64,000 bases of DNA from an uncultured Paraprevotella sp. GTDB taxonomy: Bacteria; Bacteroidota; Bacteroidia; Bacteroidales; Bacteroidaceae. The stretch covers positions 102,712 through 166,711 of the forward strand of contig CAJUGV010000006.1 of the NCBI GenBank assembly GCA_910586505.1, read 5' to 3'. Numbering within the stretch: the stretch's first letter is position 1; every line of letters starts with the position of its first letter. The notes beneath the pieces were generated by a model. That model was not told the DNA's origin. It did no database searches and worked only from the letters and a program-made list of their open reading frames with translations. A program made the position numbers and the translations under genes. Below are positions 34,392 through 43,937 of the stretch, in pieces.

Positions 34392-37215
34392 AAAGCATCT
34401 CACTTAAATACCTGGCGGTATGCCCCTTACCGAACCGTACCAGTTCCTCGGGCGTGCCCTCGAAAAGCAGTTCACCTCCTCCGCGGCCGCCGTCCGGCCC
34501 CATTTCTATCAGGAAGTCGGCCGATTTGATGACATCCATATTATGCTCTATCACAATTACCGTATTGCCTTTGTCGACCAAACGATTCAGCACACCGAGC
34601 AACACGCGGATATCCTCAAAATGCAATCCCGTGGTAGGCTCGTCAAGAATATATACCGTCTTGCCCGTATCGCGCTTGGATAATTCCGTCGCCAGTTTGA
34701 TGCGCTGGCTCTCTCCTCCGGACAAGGTAGTGGAAGGCTGCCCAAGTTTGATGTACCCCAGCCCGACATCCTGCAATACTTTGATCTTATTCAGAATGAC
34801 AGGCTGGTTCTCAAAAAATTCCACCGCACGGTTGATCGTCATGTCCAACACGTCGGCAATGGATTTCCCTTTAAAACGCACCTCCAATGTCTCACGGTTA
34901 TAGCGCTTTCCATGGCATACCTCACAAGGTACATACACATCCGGCAGGAAATTCATCTCGATGGTCTTGTATCCATTGCCGCCGCAAGTCTCGCAACGAC
35001 CGCCTTTCACATTAAAAGAAAAACGTCCGGGTTTATATCCCCTGATCTTGGCCTCCGGAAGGCCGACGAAAAGTGCACGGATATCATTGAAAACTCCGGT
35101 ATACGTGGCCGGATTGGAACGCGGCATACGTCCTATGGGCGACTGGTCTACACTTACCACCTTATCTACGTATTCCAGTCCTTCTATCCTGTCATAGGGC
35201 AAGGGGTCGCGCAACGAACGGTAGAGATGCTGCGAAAGTATGGGTTGCAAAGTATCGTTTATCAATGTGGACTTGCCGCTTCCCGATACTCCCGTAATGC
35301 AGACAAGCCGTCCGAGGGGAAATTCCACATCCACTCCTTTCAGGTTGTTGCCGCATGCCCCGCGCAACCACAATGAACGGCCATTGCCGGCCCTTCGCTG
35401 TTCCGGAATCCTAATGGCACAGGCACCGTTCAGATAGCGTGACGTCAATGTGTCCTGCTTCAGCATGTCTTCCGGCGTCCCCTGGAAAACGACTTCACCG
35501 CCAAGCCTGCCGGCTTCCGGCCCCATGTCGATAATGTAGTCGGCACTTTCCATCATTTCCTCATCGTGTTCCACCACCACGACCGTATTACCCGTGTCGC
35601 GCAGAGCTTTCAACGAATCGATAAGCCTGCGGTTGTCCCTTTGATGCAGTCCGATGCTCGGCTCATCCAGAATATACAATACATTCACCAGTTGCGAACC
35701 GATCTGAGTGGCCAGACGGATACGCTGGCTCTCACCTCCCGACAGCGATACCGACGAGCGGTTGAGCGACAAATAGTCCAACCCCACGTCCATCAGGAAC
35801 TTCAGGCGCGAACGGATTTCTTTCAGAATCTCCGGTGCGATCTTCCTCTGACGGTCTGTCAGCCGTTCCTCGACATGCAACACCCAGTCATACAGTTCAC
35901 CGATATCCATGGTCGACAAATCGGCAATGTTCCTGTCGGCTATCCGGAAATGCAAAGCTTCCTTGTTCAATCTCTGTCCGCCGCACTCCGGACAGGTCAC
36001 CGTCTTGGAAAACTGGTCGGCCCATTTCTGTGCGGAAGCGGAACTCTCACTCTCCTGCATCATCTGAATATACTTCACCAACCCTTCATAAGTCACATAG
36101 TAATCCGATGACGTATGTACCAACTGCGCTTTAATACGCACCCTCTCCACACTTCCGTACAATATCTCATTCAAGGCCTCCTCCGGCAACTCGCAGACCG
36201 GAGTTTTCACATTAGCGTCATATCGTTCCAATAGAGCATCTATCTGCCAGAATATCATACTGTTCTTATACTTCCCCAAAGGAAGCACTGCTCCGTCATA
36301 AACAGAAATGCTACGGTCGGGAATGACCTTATCCATGTCTATCAGACTGACATAACCCAATCCTTTACAGCACGAACAGGCTCCCTGCGGAGAGTTGAAA
36401 GAGAAGTTATGAGGAGCCGGGTCACGATAGGACAGACCCGTCTCCGGACACATCAGACGCTTGCTATAATGGCGTACACTCTCCGTCTCCGCGTCATATA
36501 CCATGATCTGGCCGTCGCCCTGCCGCATGGCCGTCGCCACGCTACTGCGCAAACGCTTGTCGTCCGTTTGCTGTACGCACAACTTATCCACTACGATTTC
36601 TATGCTGTGGTTTTTGTAACGGTCCAGCTTCATGCCGTGGGATATTTCACGGATCTCCCCGTCTACACGCACATAAAGATACCCCTTGCGACGGATGGTC
36701 TCAAAAAGGTCCTTATAATGTCCCTTTCGATTACGCACTGCGGGAGCAAGCAGATAGATGCGACGGCCTTCGTAATCTTTTATCATCAAATCTATCACCT
36801 GCTCTTCCGTATAACGTACCATCTTCTTTCCTGACAGATAGGAATAAGCCTCTCCGGCACGGGCATACAACAGACGCAGGAAATCATAAATCTCGGTAGT
36901 CGTGCCGACGGTAGAACGCGGATTCTTGTTGGTAGTCTTCTGTTCTATGGAAATCACCGGACTCAAACCCGTAATCTTATCCACATCGGGCCGCTCGAGG
37001 TTTCCCAGAAAATTACGTGCATACGCTGAAAAGGTTTCTATATAACGACGCTGCCCTTCCGCAAATATCGTATCAAACGCCAACGAAGACTTACCGCTTC
37101 CGCTCAGCCCCGTAATCACCGTCAGACTGTTCCGCGGCATCTCCACATCTACATTCTTCAGGTTGTGTACGCGCGCACCGAACACCTCTATTTTTTCCGT
37201 CTCATTCTTCTTCAT
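34375..37215 (-). CDS. uvrA: Excinuclease ABC subunit A
   Basis: The 946-residue damage-recognition ATPase has two ABC modules: Walker A GLSGSGKSSLAFDT and GVSGSGKSTLIND, ABC signatures LSGGESQRIRLATQIGSQL and LSGGESQRIKLATELSKR, and Walker B regions YILDEPSIGLHQRD and YILDEPTTGLHFED. Zinc fingers include CPECGGQRL and CETCGGNGY/CEVCHGKRY. It loads UvrB at bulky lesions. The ATG at 37215 is 5 bp after the stop of the upstream gene. It shares its promoter with that gene. Confidence 0.98.
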   Translation of the reverse strand: MKKNETEKIEVFGARVHNLKNVDVEMPRNSLTVITGLSGSGKSSLAFDTIFAEGQRRYIETFSAYARNFLGNLERPDVDKITGLSPVISIEQKTTNKNPRSTVGTTTEIYDFLRLLYARAGEAYSYLSGKKMVRYTEEQVIDLMIKDYEGRRIYLLAPAVRNRKGHYKDLFETIRRKGYLYVRVDGEIREISHGMKLDRYKNHSIEIVVDKLCVQQTDDKRLRSSVATAMRQGDGQIMVYDAETESVRHYSKRLMCPETGLSYRDPAPHNFSFNSPQGACSCCKGLGYVSLIDMDKVIPDRSISVYDGAVLPLGKYKNSMIFWQIDALLERYDANVKTPVCELPEEALNEILYGSVERVRIKAQLVHTSSDYYVTYEGLVKYIQMMQESESSASAQKWADQFSKTVTCPECGGQRLNKEALHFRIADRNIADLSTMDIGELYDWVLHVEERLTDRQRKIAPEILKEIRSRLKFLMDVGLDYLSLNRSSVSLSGGESQRIRLATQIGSQLVNVLYILDEPSIGLHQRDNRRLIDSLKALRDTGNTVVVVEHDEEMMESADYIIDMGPEAGRLGGEVVFQGTPEDMLKQDTLTSRYLNGACAIRIPEQRRAGNGRSLWLRGACGNNLKGVDVEFPLGRLVCITGVSGSGKSTLINDTLQPILSQHLYRSLRDPLPYDRIEGLEYVDKVVSVDQSPIGRMPRSNPATYTGVFNDIRALFVGLPEAKIRGYKPGRFSFNVKGGRCETCGGNGYKTIEMNFLPDVYVPCEVCHGKRYNRETLEVRFKGKSIADVLDMTINRAVEFFENQPVILNKIKVLQDVGLGYIKLGQPSTTLSGGESQRIKLATELSKRDTGKTVYILDEPTTGLHFEDIRVLLGVLNRLVDKGNTVIVIEHNMDVIKSADFLIEMGPDGGRGGGELLFEGTPEELVRFGKGHTARYLSEMLYGKKN

Positions 37216-37220
37216 ACCCC

Positions 37221-37940
37221 TCACTTATTTGCGCTGTTTCCCGTTCCTGAATAACCGGTCAGCACATTCACGTCTTTCCTTATCTTATATTCTTTTCCGT
37301 CTGCTCCTTTGGCATTGACCACCACAAAATAGACACCGTCCCGGACCGTCTTGCCATGATACTTTCCGTCCCATCCTCCGTCCAGCGTATCCCACGCATA
37401 AAGTTTCTGCCCCCAGCGATTAAATATCACAGCCTTGAAACCGACAATAGAACGATAGCCGTCTTTCACTTTATACACATCATTGAATCCGTCGCCATTG
37501 GGCGAGAAGGCATTCGGAAGTTCCAATACAGATTCACTGATAGATACGACAAAAGGCTCCGCTTCTCCTTCCTCCGGAAAAAGGATGGTGTCGTTGCCAT
37601 GAACAAACGTGGCGTAAAACTGCACATAGAAAGTACCGCTCTCAGTAAAAGTATATTCAAGGTTCTCATCAAAACGGTTAATGATGGGAGCGTTTTCCTG
37701 TCCTTCACGATATACACGCCACTCATAACGGACTGAATAGTTCCCCAAATCGGATACATTGGAAGCAAAAGAACCTACCAGAGGAGCAGATTGCGGTTCG
37801 GAAGCGTCCTCCAGTCCGTCCCCCTCGGGAGTGGTATAGTACGCCGTCGGTTGGGCTGTAGGAAAAACATCCTGAGCAGAAAGCGCAAAAGAGAGTGCAC
37901 AGAACACGCCCGAAAACATAAACTTCAAATAATTTTTCAT
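37221..37940 (-). CDS. Exported protein with a gliding-motility (CHU_C, type B T9SS) C-terminal domain
   Basis: The 239-residue protein has a signal peptide (near SAQD), an immunoglobulin/PKD-like N-terminal half (about 20-140) and a C-terminal CHU_C domain (about 145-232) with ELPNAFSPNGDGFNDVYKVK, FNRWGQKLYAWDTLDGGWDGKYHGK and GVYFVVVNAKGADGKEY. CHU_C is the type B sorting signal of the type 9 secretion system, but gut Bacteroides lack most T9SS parts, so here it is likely a retained domain with another role. First gene of the uvrA-ybaK operon, so expression is linked to DNA repair genes. Confidence 0.88.
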   Translation of the reverse strand: MKNYLKFMFSGVFCALSFALSAQDVFPTAQPTAYYTTPEGDGLEDASEPQSAPLVGSFASNVSDLGNYSVRYEWRVYREGQENAPIINRFDENLEYTFTESGTFYVQFYATFVHGNDTILFPEEGEAEPFVVSISESVLELPNAFSPNGDGFNDVYKVKDGYRSIVGFKAVIFNRWGQKLYAWDTLDGGWDGKYHGKTVRDGVYFVVVNAKGADGKEYKIRKDVNVLTGYSGTGNSANK

Positions 37941-37955
37941 GCCTGAATATTTGTG

Positions 37956-37963
37956 CAAAAATA
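37956..37963 (-). promoter_or_regulatory. Promoter -7 box for the CHU_C gene, uvrA and ybaK
   Basis: The minus strand reads TATTTTTG (exact -7 box), 16 bp before the ATG at 37940. Confidence 0.55.
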
Positions 37964-37973
37964 ATGTTTCCCG

Positions 37974-38004
37974 TTGACATAACCACTTTTTTTATGTAAT
38001 TTTG
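37974..38004 (+). promoter_or_regulatory. Promoter for the LysM-PorT operon
   Basis: TTGACAT starts at 37974 and TAATTTTG (exact -7 box) is at 37997-38004, about 18 bp apart. It combines a classic TTGACA with the Bacteroides -7 element, suggesting strong constitutive expression. Confidence 0.6.
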
Positions 38005-38027
38005 TCGTTCGTATTCAGAAAAAAGAA

Positions 38028-39779
38028 ATGGCACACCGGAAAAGATTTATCTGTATCGTTGCAGCCTTGTTCCTGCTACAGGTCACAGGCCGTGCACAAA
38101 ATAAAAGTACATTCGTACATACTATTAAACAAGGAGAAACAGTATACTCCATAGCCAGAACCTATCGGGTATCTCCAGAATCCATTATAAAATTAAACCC
38201 GACAGCCTCTACCGGCATCAGGGCTGGAGAAATACTTTCCATTCCACAACAACCCGACAATACACAGGCAACACTATACCATACGATTCAAGCCGGAGAA
38301 ACACTCTATAAACTAACCAAGGCATACCAGACCGGTGCCGACGAAATATGTAAAGCCAATCCCGGACTTACAGCCGAGAACTTCAAGACCGGCATGGTTA
38401 TCCGCATCCCAAAATCTTCGGTGCGAACCGATAGCGTTCCCGCTCAGGCGGCAATACGACCGCAAGGACTGGCCAACTCCGACTGCCGGGAGATGCATAA
38501 AGTAAAACGAAAGGAAACACTATACAGCATCGCACGGGATTTCAATATCACAGAAGCCGAATTGAAAGCCGCTAATCCGGAAATGAACCAGCCGGACTAT
38601 AAACTGCGCAAGGGAGATTTTATCTGTATCCCATTCCCGAAAACACAAAGCAGCAAGGAAAAAACGCCTTCAAACGAAGAACTGATGGCTCCTCCCCAAG
38701 CATCAATTCCACAAAAACTGATACGAATGGGAGTCATCCTTCCGTTCAAAGGAGGATCACCGGAAAACGATAAGATGATAGAATTCTATCGCGGCGTACT
38801 GATGGCCGTGGAGGAGTTTAAAAAGAAGGGAATATCTGTGGATATCTTCGCTTACGATTCCGGAAAAAATACCGGTGACATCAAGGCTGTAATCAATGCA
38901 CATCCCCTCAGCGACCTTGATTTCATCATCGGCCCGTTATATCTGGAACAAATTACACCACTTAGCAACTTCTGTCAGGAACATCAAATAAAACTGGTGG
39001 TTCCGTTCTCTTCGCAAGGAGAGAAAGTATATGACAACCCATATTACTACGCTATCAATCCACCCAAAACCTACATGGTATCAGCCGCCGCCCAACTCAC
39101 TATGGAGATGTTCGGAAAGGACAATATCATCTTCCTGAACGGAAGCGAGAAGGACAAAGACGCAACGGCCTTTACAGAAACCATAAGGAAACAGATGGAC
39201 CAGAACGGCAAAACTGTAGCCATGCTTCAACTTAATGACGAGGAGACAAAATGGTTAATGGCCATGAACCAATACAAGGAGAACGTTATCATCCCTAATT
39301 CTTCAAGTATCAGACTGCTCAACCAACTCTTCCCCAAATTAAAAGAATTTGCCAAAAAAAATCCGGAATACAAGATCAAACTGGTAGGCTACCCTGAATG
39401 GCAGACCTATGCCAACAGTCATCTGACAAACTTCTATCAATTCAACACATATGCCTATTCCTCATTTTTCAGAAATCCGTTAAACGGGAATGCCGATAAT
39501 TTCGAAAAGGCATATCAGAAAGCATTCCATACACCGACGATCATGTCATGGCCATGTTTCGGTATGCTGGGATTCGACACAGCGAGTTTCTTTCTGCAAG
39601 GTATATCCACATACGGAAAGGATTTTGACCGGAATCTCCCGCAGATCGTAACCATGCCTTATCAGCACCATTTCAACTTCCGACGTATCAGTAATTGGAG
39701 TGGATTGATAAACAATGAAGTGGAATTTATTCATTACAGTCCGTCACACAGCATTGAATTAATTCGACTGAAAAAATGA
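38028..39779 (+). CDS. LysM domain protein fused to a type 1 periplasmic-binding fold
   Basis: The 583-residue protein has a signal peptide (near GRAQ) and three LysM modules, at about residues 30-75, 85-130 and 150-200 (HTIKQGETVYSIART, HTIQAGETLYKLTKAYQ, HKVKRKETLYSIARDFN), which bind peptidoglycan. Residues from about 235 on form a type 1 periplasmic-binding domain of the branched-chain amino-acid receptor kind (MGVILPFKGGSPENDKMIEFYRGVLMA). No ABC transporter is nearby, so it is more likely a structural or sensing protein than a transport receptor. Overlaps the next gene by 4 bp (ATGA). Confidence 0.88.
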   Translation: MAHRKRFICIVAALFLLQVTGRAQNKSTFVHTIKQGETVYSIARTYRVSPESIIKLNPTASTGIRAGEILSIPQQPDNTQATLYHTIQAGETLYKLTKAYQTGADEICKANPGLTAENFKTGMVIRIPKSSVRTDSVPAQAAIRPQGLANSDCREMHKVKRKETLYSIARDFNITEAELKAANPEMNQPDYKLRKGDFICIPFPKTQSSKEKTPSNEELMAPPQASIPQKLIRMGVILPFKGGSPENDKMIEFYRGVLMAVEEFKKKGISVDIFAYDSGKNTGDIKAVINAHPLSDLDFIIGPLYLEQITPLSNFCQEHQIKLVVPFSSQGEKVYDNPYYYAINPPKTYMVSAAAQLTMEMFGKDNIIFLNGSEKDKDATAFTETIRKQMDQNGKTVAMLQLNDEETKWLMAMNQYKENVIIPNSSSIRLLNQLFPKLKEFAKKNPEYKIKLVGYPEWQTYANSHLTNFYQFNTYAYSSFFRNPLNGNADNFEKAYQKAFHTPTIMSWPCFGMLGFDTASFFLQGISTYGKDFDRNLPQIVTMPYQHHFNFRRISNWSGLINNEVEFIHYSPSHSIELIRLKK

Positions 39780-40498
39780 GAAAAGCATTCATCATCGTAA
39801 TTGTGACCTGCTGTTTTCTGAACACAAAAGCATACAGCCAAATCGGTGAGCCGCGTAACGATCTGGCCATCGGTTTTAATGCCGGCTATACCCTGAATCA
39901 AGTTTCATTCAATCCAACAATCCAACAAAAACTCAAAGGGTCACCGACTTTCGGATTCACGGCACGATACACTTGCGAAAAGTATTTCAAAAGTTTGTGT
40001 TCTATACAATTAGAGGTTAATTACGCCAATTTGGGATGGGAGGAGAACATAGAAACCTCTAACGATACGTACAAGAGAGACATCAGCTACATACAAATTC
40101 CTCTGTTGGCACGGATGGGATGGGGATACGAACAAAAAGGAGCGTTGTTTTATGTAGTAGCCGGTCCTCAGTTAGGATTCTGTCTTAGTGAAAAAAGTCA
40201 TAAGAGCGGGCTTTTCAATGACTCTACGCTGAATCTTCGGCCGGGACTTATCAATCAGCAATACGGTATGGCCGTGAAGAATAAGTTCGAATACGGCATC
40301 ACAGCCGGTGCCGGATTGGAAATCAATACGAAGATCGGGCATTTCTTTTTGGAAGGACGTTACTATTATGGACTGAGTGATATATTCGGAAACGGCAAAA
40401 AAGATGTGTTCGGGCGCTCTGCAAACGGTACCATCATCATCAAAGCAGGTTATCTGTTTGATATGATCCGCACCAAACGTATTCCGACAAATCAGTAG
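39776..40498 (+). CDS. PorT-like outer-membrane beta-barrel protein
   Basis: The 240-residue protein has a signal peptide (near AYSQ) and then eight-strand beta-barrel character: DLAIGFNAGYTLNQVSF, IQLEVNYANLGWEEN, YIQIPLLARMGWGY and a final GTIIIKAGYLFDM. This is the outer-membrane porin-like PorT family. It is translationally coupled to the LysM/binding-protein gene, so the pair may link peptidoglycan to the outer membrane. In Porphyromonas PorT belongs to T9SS assembly, and the CHU_C protein next door makes that link tempting, but other T9SS genes are not in the window. Confidence 0.82.
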   Translation: MRKAFIIVIVTCCFLNTKAYSQIGEPRNDLAIGFNAGYTLNQVSFNPTIQQKLKGSPTFGFTARYTCEKYFKSLCSIQLEVNYANLGWEENIETSNDTYKRDISYIQIPLLARMGWGYEQKGALFYVVAGPQLGFCLSEKSHKSGLFNDSTLNLRPGLINQQYGMAVKNKFEYGITAGAGLEINTKIGHFFLEGRYYYGLSDIFGNGKKDVFGRSANGTIIIKAGYLFDMIRTKRIPTNQ

Positions 40499-41157
40499 CT
40501 GTAGAAAGAAAACTCAATCCCGGGAATTCTGCGCAAGTCGTCTACGATCGCTACATGAGGATAAACCTCCAAAGCCTCACGAGTAGTCATGCCATGCAAC
40601 ACGCCGGCAAAATCCACTCCCGCAGCCTGCGCTGTTTCCGCGTCTACCACGCTATCGCCAAGATAAAGCACCTCTGATTTATCGCAGACGGCACGTGATA
40701 CGGCACACAGCAAACCTTCGGGAGCCGGCTTGGCTATCCTGACATCCTCTCCGCCCACTATGAAATCCACAAGCTCCGTATGTCCGCTCTTCTCGAACAT
40801 ATCAAGAATGCGATAACGGAACTTCGTAGAAACAATACCTATCGTAGCACCCTGCCGCTTCTATGCTTTCAATACTTCTATTGTCTCAGAAAAAAAGAAC
40901 GTATTAACGGTCATGTAAATATCAGCTTCTTTTATATACTCCGACTTATAGGCCGCCAGCACGGCAGTGTCGACAATACCGGTCAAAATAGAAAACGACT
41001 CTTCCAGTGTCTTTCCGATAGTCAGTTTGATATCCGTATCCGTCACATCCCTATACCCGTATCGGTTGAGCACATTCTGAAAGCAAGTCACAATTCCTCG
41101 TGAAGAATCGACCAGCGTATAGTCGAAATCGAAAATATAAGCTCTGTATGTCTTCAT
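40492..41157 (-). pseudogene. HAD family hydrolase interrupted by an in-frame amber codon
   Basis: A single continuous frame runs from ATG 41157 to the stop at 40492, broken only by one TAG (complement of CTA at 40861-40863). Upstream of it lies FDFDYTLVDSS, the catalytic Asp motif of HAD phosphatases; downstream lie GATIGIVSTKFRYRIL (the Ser/Thr-Lys region), KPAPEGLL and YLGDSVVDAETAQAAG (acid motif). It reads like a phosphoglycolate-phosphatase relative. The TAG falls after EVLKA, where Leu is likely (TTG to TAG needs one base). No frameshift is present. It converges with the PorT gene, sharing 7 bp. Either a fresh nonsense mutation or a sequencing error. Confidence 0.85.
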
Positions 41158-41176
41158 ACCCACCTCTTATTATCCA

Positions 41177-43927
41177 TTAAAACAGATTCAGCTTATTTTG
41201 TCGCGCTTCTTCCAACGGTATAGTCTTCACAGGCTGCACCACAGAATGCTCACGCAGTTTCCGTTGTTCATCCTGCAACTCACGCTCCGCATCCTTCCGC
41301 GTTTCGGCATTCAGGAAACGGGCTGCCGCCAATGCATTCTGCGAGGCATCTTTCATCCAGATAACAGGGCCATCATATACCGGTGCAATCTTCAAAGCCG
41401 TGTGCAACCGGCTTGTAGTGGCCCCCCCTATCATCACAGGAACAGACACCCCGGCACGCTTCAATTCACCAACCACATGAACCATCTCCTCCAAACTCGG
41501 AGTAATCAGCCCGCTCAGCCCGATAATATCGGGATGCACCTCTAATGCCTTTGCTACAATATCCTCCGCAGGTGTCATCACTCCTAAATCTATTATCTCA
41601 TAATTATTACAAGCCATAACTACAGATACGATATTTTTTCCTATATCATGCACATCACCCTTTACCGTAGCTACAAGCACACGTCCGGCATATGCGGCTC
41701 CGTCTTTCTTCTCCGCTTCAATACGAGGTTGCAGGATGTTCACGGCTTTCTTCATCGTACGGGCTGTCTTCACTACCTGCGGCAAAAACATTTTACCCGC
41801 ACCGAACAGTTCGCCTACCGTATTCATACCTGCCATAAGCGGACCTTCTATCACATCCACCGCATGAGGCCACACTGCTGCAGCCTCGTTCAAGTCTTCC
41901 TGCAAATAAGTATCTATACCTTTTACTAACGCATAATGCAAGCGTTCATCCACACTGGCCTCACGCCATACATCCTTTTTCGTTGCTATCCCCACAGTGC
42001 CTCCTTTTATCTCCAGCTCCTTATTCAATCTGCCGGCTAACTCTATAAGCCTTTCCGCCGCATCGGATCTGCGATTAAGCACAACATCCTCTATGGCATT
42101 CAGCACATCTTCCGGTATATCATCGTACATCACGGTTGTAGCCGGATTGACAATCCCCATATCCATGCCCTCGCCACAAGCATGATAAAGAAATACCGCA
42201 TGCATGGCCTCACGGATGTAATTATTGCCACGAAAAGAGAACGAGAGATTGCTCACCCCTCCACTCACATGTGCTCCTAATAAATTGCGACGAATCCATC
42301 CGGCAGCCCGGATAAAGTCCACCGCATAATTATCATGCTCCTCTATTCCCGTCGCAATGGCCAGCACGTTGGGGTCGAATATAATATCATAAGGATTAAA
42401 ACCTATTTTATCAACCAAAAGCCTGTATGCACGGACGCAAACCTCAATCTTGCGCTCGTATGTATCAGCCTGACCATGCTCATCGAATGCCATCACAATA
42501 ACTGCGGCACCAAGGCGCTTCACCTCCCGGGCACGTGAAAGAAACACTTCCTCCCCCTCCTTCAATGAGATGGAATTGACAATACATTTACCCTGTACAC
42601 ATTTCAGGCCGGCCTCAATAACATCCCATTTCGAGGAATCAATCATAACAGGCACTCGGGATATTTCCGGTTCGGATGCCAATAGTTTAAGGAATGTCAC
42701 CATCTCCTGACGGGCGTCAAGCAACCCGTCATCCATATTGACATCAATAACCAGTGCTCCGTCTTCCACCTGCTTCCGTGCAATGTCAAGAGCCTCATCA
42801 TAGTTTTTCTCCTTAATAAGACGAAGGAATTTACGTGATCCGGCCACATTGCACCGCTCGCCCACATTGACAAAACGAATTTCAGATGTCAGTTCAAAGC
42901 ATTCCAATCCACTCAGACACAAATGTTTCGGTCTCCCTTCCGGAACATGCGGTTGTCCCAAAGCTACCAATGCGGGAAAATGTGCAATATATTCATCGGT
43001 TGTTCCGCAGCATCCGCCTATAATATTCACCCATCCCTCCTCCACAAAGAATTTCATCTCACGGGCCATTTGTTCAGGCGTCTGGTCATATTCTCCCATA
43101 CTGTTGGGAAGACCTGCATTAGGGTAGACCGAAATATAATAGGGAGAATGACGGACCAGTATCTGCAGGAAAGGTATCAAGTCATGAGCTCCGAAAGAAC
43201 AATTCAGTCCCAAAGAAAAAATATCCGCATGCGACACGGATGCCAAAAACGCTTCAAGCGTCTGACCGGAAAGGGTTCGTCCGCTCTTATCCGATACCGT
43301 AACCGATAACATCAGCGGCACCTTGCGTCCCATTTTCTTCATGGCCCTCTCCGCAGCATAGATGGCAGCTTTGGCATTCAACGTATCAAATATAGTCTCT
43401 ATGAGCAGTGCATCCACACCACCCTCCAACAACGCCTCCATCTGCTCTTCATAGGCCGACGACAATTCGTCAAATTCCAAAGCACGAAAAGCCGGATTAT
43501 TCACATCCGGACTCATCGAACAAGTCCTGTTGGTAGGTCCTACAGACCCGGCTACAAAACGCGGTTTATCGGGATTGATAGCAGTAAATTCATCAGCCAG
43601 CTCACGGGCAATACGGCAAGCTGCCAGATTTATTTCACGGCAATATGCTTCCATCCGATAATCAGTCATGGATACACGTTGCGAACTGAACGTATTGGTT
43701 TCTATTATGTCAGCTCCGGATTCAAGATATTTACGGTGAATATCCTTTATTACATCGGGGCGGGTCAAACACAACAAATCGTTGTTACCCGCCATCACTC
43801 CCGGCATGTCCCGAAAACGTTCTCCCCTAAAATCGGCTTCTGTCAGGCCGTAACGTTGTATCATGGTGCCCATCGCACCGTCCAGTATCAATATCCTCTC
43901 TTTAACAATCTCTTCCAACCTCATCAT
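41177..43927 (-). CDS. metH: Cobalamin-dependent methionine synthase, short form without reactivation domain
   Basis: The 916-residue enzyme has the homocysteine domain with zinc ligands (GLNCSFGAHDL, GGCCGTTDEYIAHF), the methyltetrahydrofolate domain (NVGERCNVAGSRKFLRLI), the cap domain and the cobalamin-binding domain (DVHDIGKNI with the B12-ligand His; GLSGLITPSLEEM). It stops at PLEEARQNKLNLF, exactly where E. coli MetH enters the AdoMet-binding reactivation domain (about residues 897-1227). The oxidised cobalt form therefore needs reactivation by another protein. No B12 riboswitch is visible. It is 11 bp from smpB on the same strand. Confidence 0.95.
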   Translation of the reverse strand: MMRLEEIVKERILILDGAMGTMIQRYGLTEADFRGERFRDMPGVMAGNNDLLCLTRPDVIKDIHRKYLESGADIIETNTFSSQRVSMTDYRMEAYCREINLAACRIARELADEFTAINPDKPRFVAGSVGPTNRTCSMSPDVNNPAFRALEFDELSSAYEEQMEALLEGGVDALLIETIFDTLNAKAAIYAAERAMKKMGRKVPLMLSVTVSDKSGRTLSGQTLEAFLASVSHADIFSLGLNCSFGAHDLIPFLQILVRHSPYYISVYPNAGLPNSMGEYDQTPEQMAREMKFFVEEGWVNIIGGCCGTTDEYIAHFPALVALGQPHVPEGRPKHLCLSGLECFELTSEIRFVNVGERCNVAGSRKFLRLIKEKNYDEALDIARKQVEDGALVIDVNMDDGLLDARQEMVTFLKLLASEPEISRVPVMIDSSKWDVIEAGLKCVQGKCIVNSISLKEGEEVFLSRAREVKRLGAAVIVMAFDEHGQADTYERKIEVCVRAYRLLVDKIGFNPYDIIFDPNVLAIATGIEEHDNYAVDFIRAAGWIRRNLLGAHVSGGVSNLSFSFRGNNYIREAMHAVFLYHACGEGMDMGIVNPATTVMYDDIPEDVLNAIEDVVLNRRSDAAERLIELAGRLNKELEIKGGTVGIATKKDVWREASVDERLHYALVKGIDTYLQEDLNEAAAVWPHAVDVIEGPLMAGMNTVGELFGAGKMFLPQVVKTARTMKKAVNILQPRIEAEKKDGAAYAGRVLVATVKGDVHDIGKNIVSVVMACNNYEIIDLGVMTPAEDIVAKALEVHPDIIGLSGLITPSLEEMVHVVGELKRAGVSVPVMIGGATTSRLHTALKIAPVYDGPVIWMKDASQNALAAARFLNAETRKDAERELQDEQRKLREHSVVQPVKTIPLEEARQNKLNLF

Positions 43928-43937
43928 CTTAACAACT

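Noticed and set aside
43928..43937. Cobalamin riboswitch ahead of metH
   Set aside because: Only 10 bp separate metH from smpB and no riboswitch-like element is seen in the smpB or DMP19 leader.
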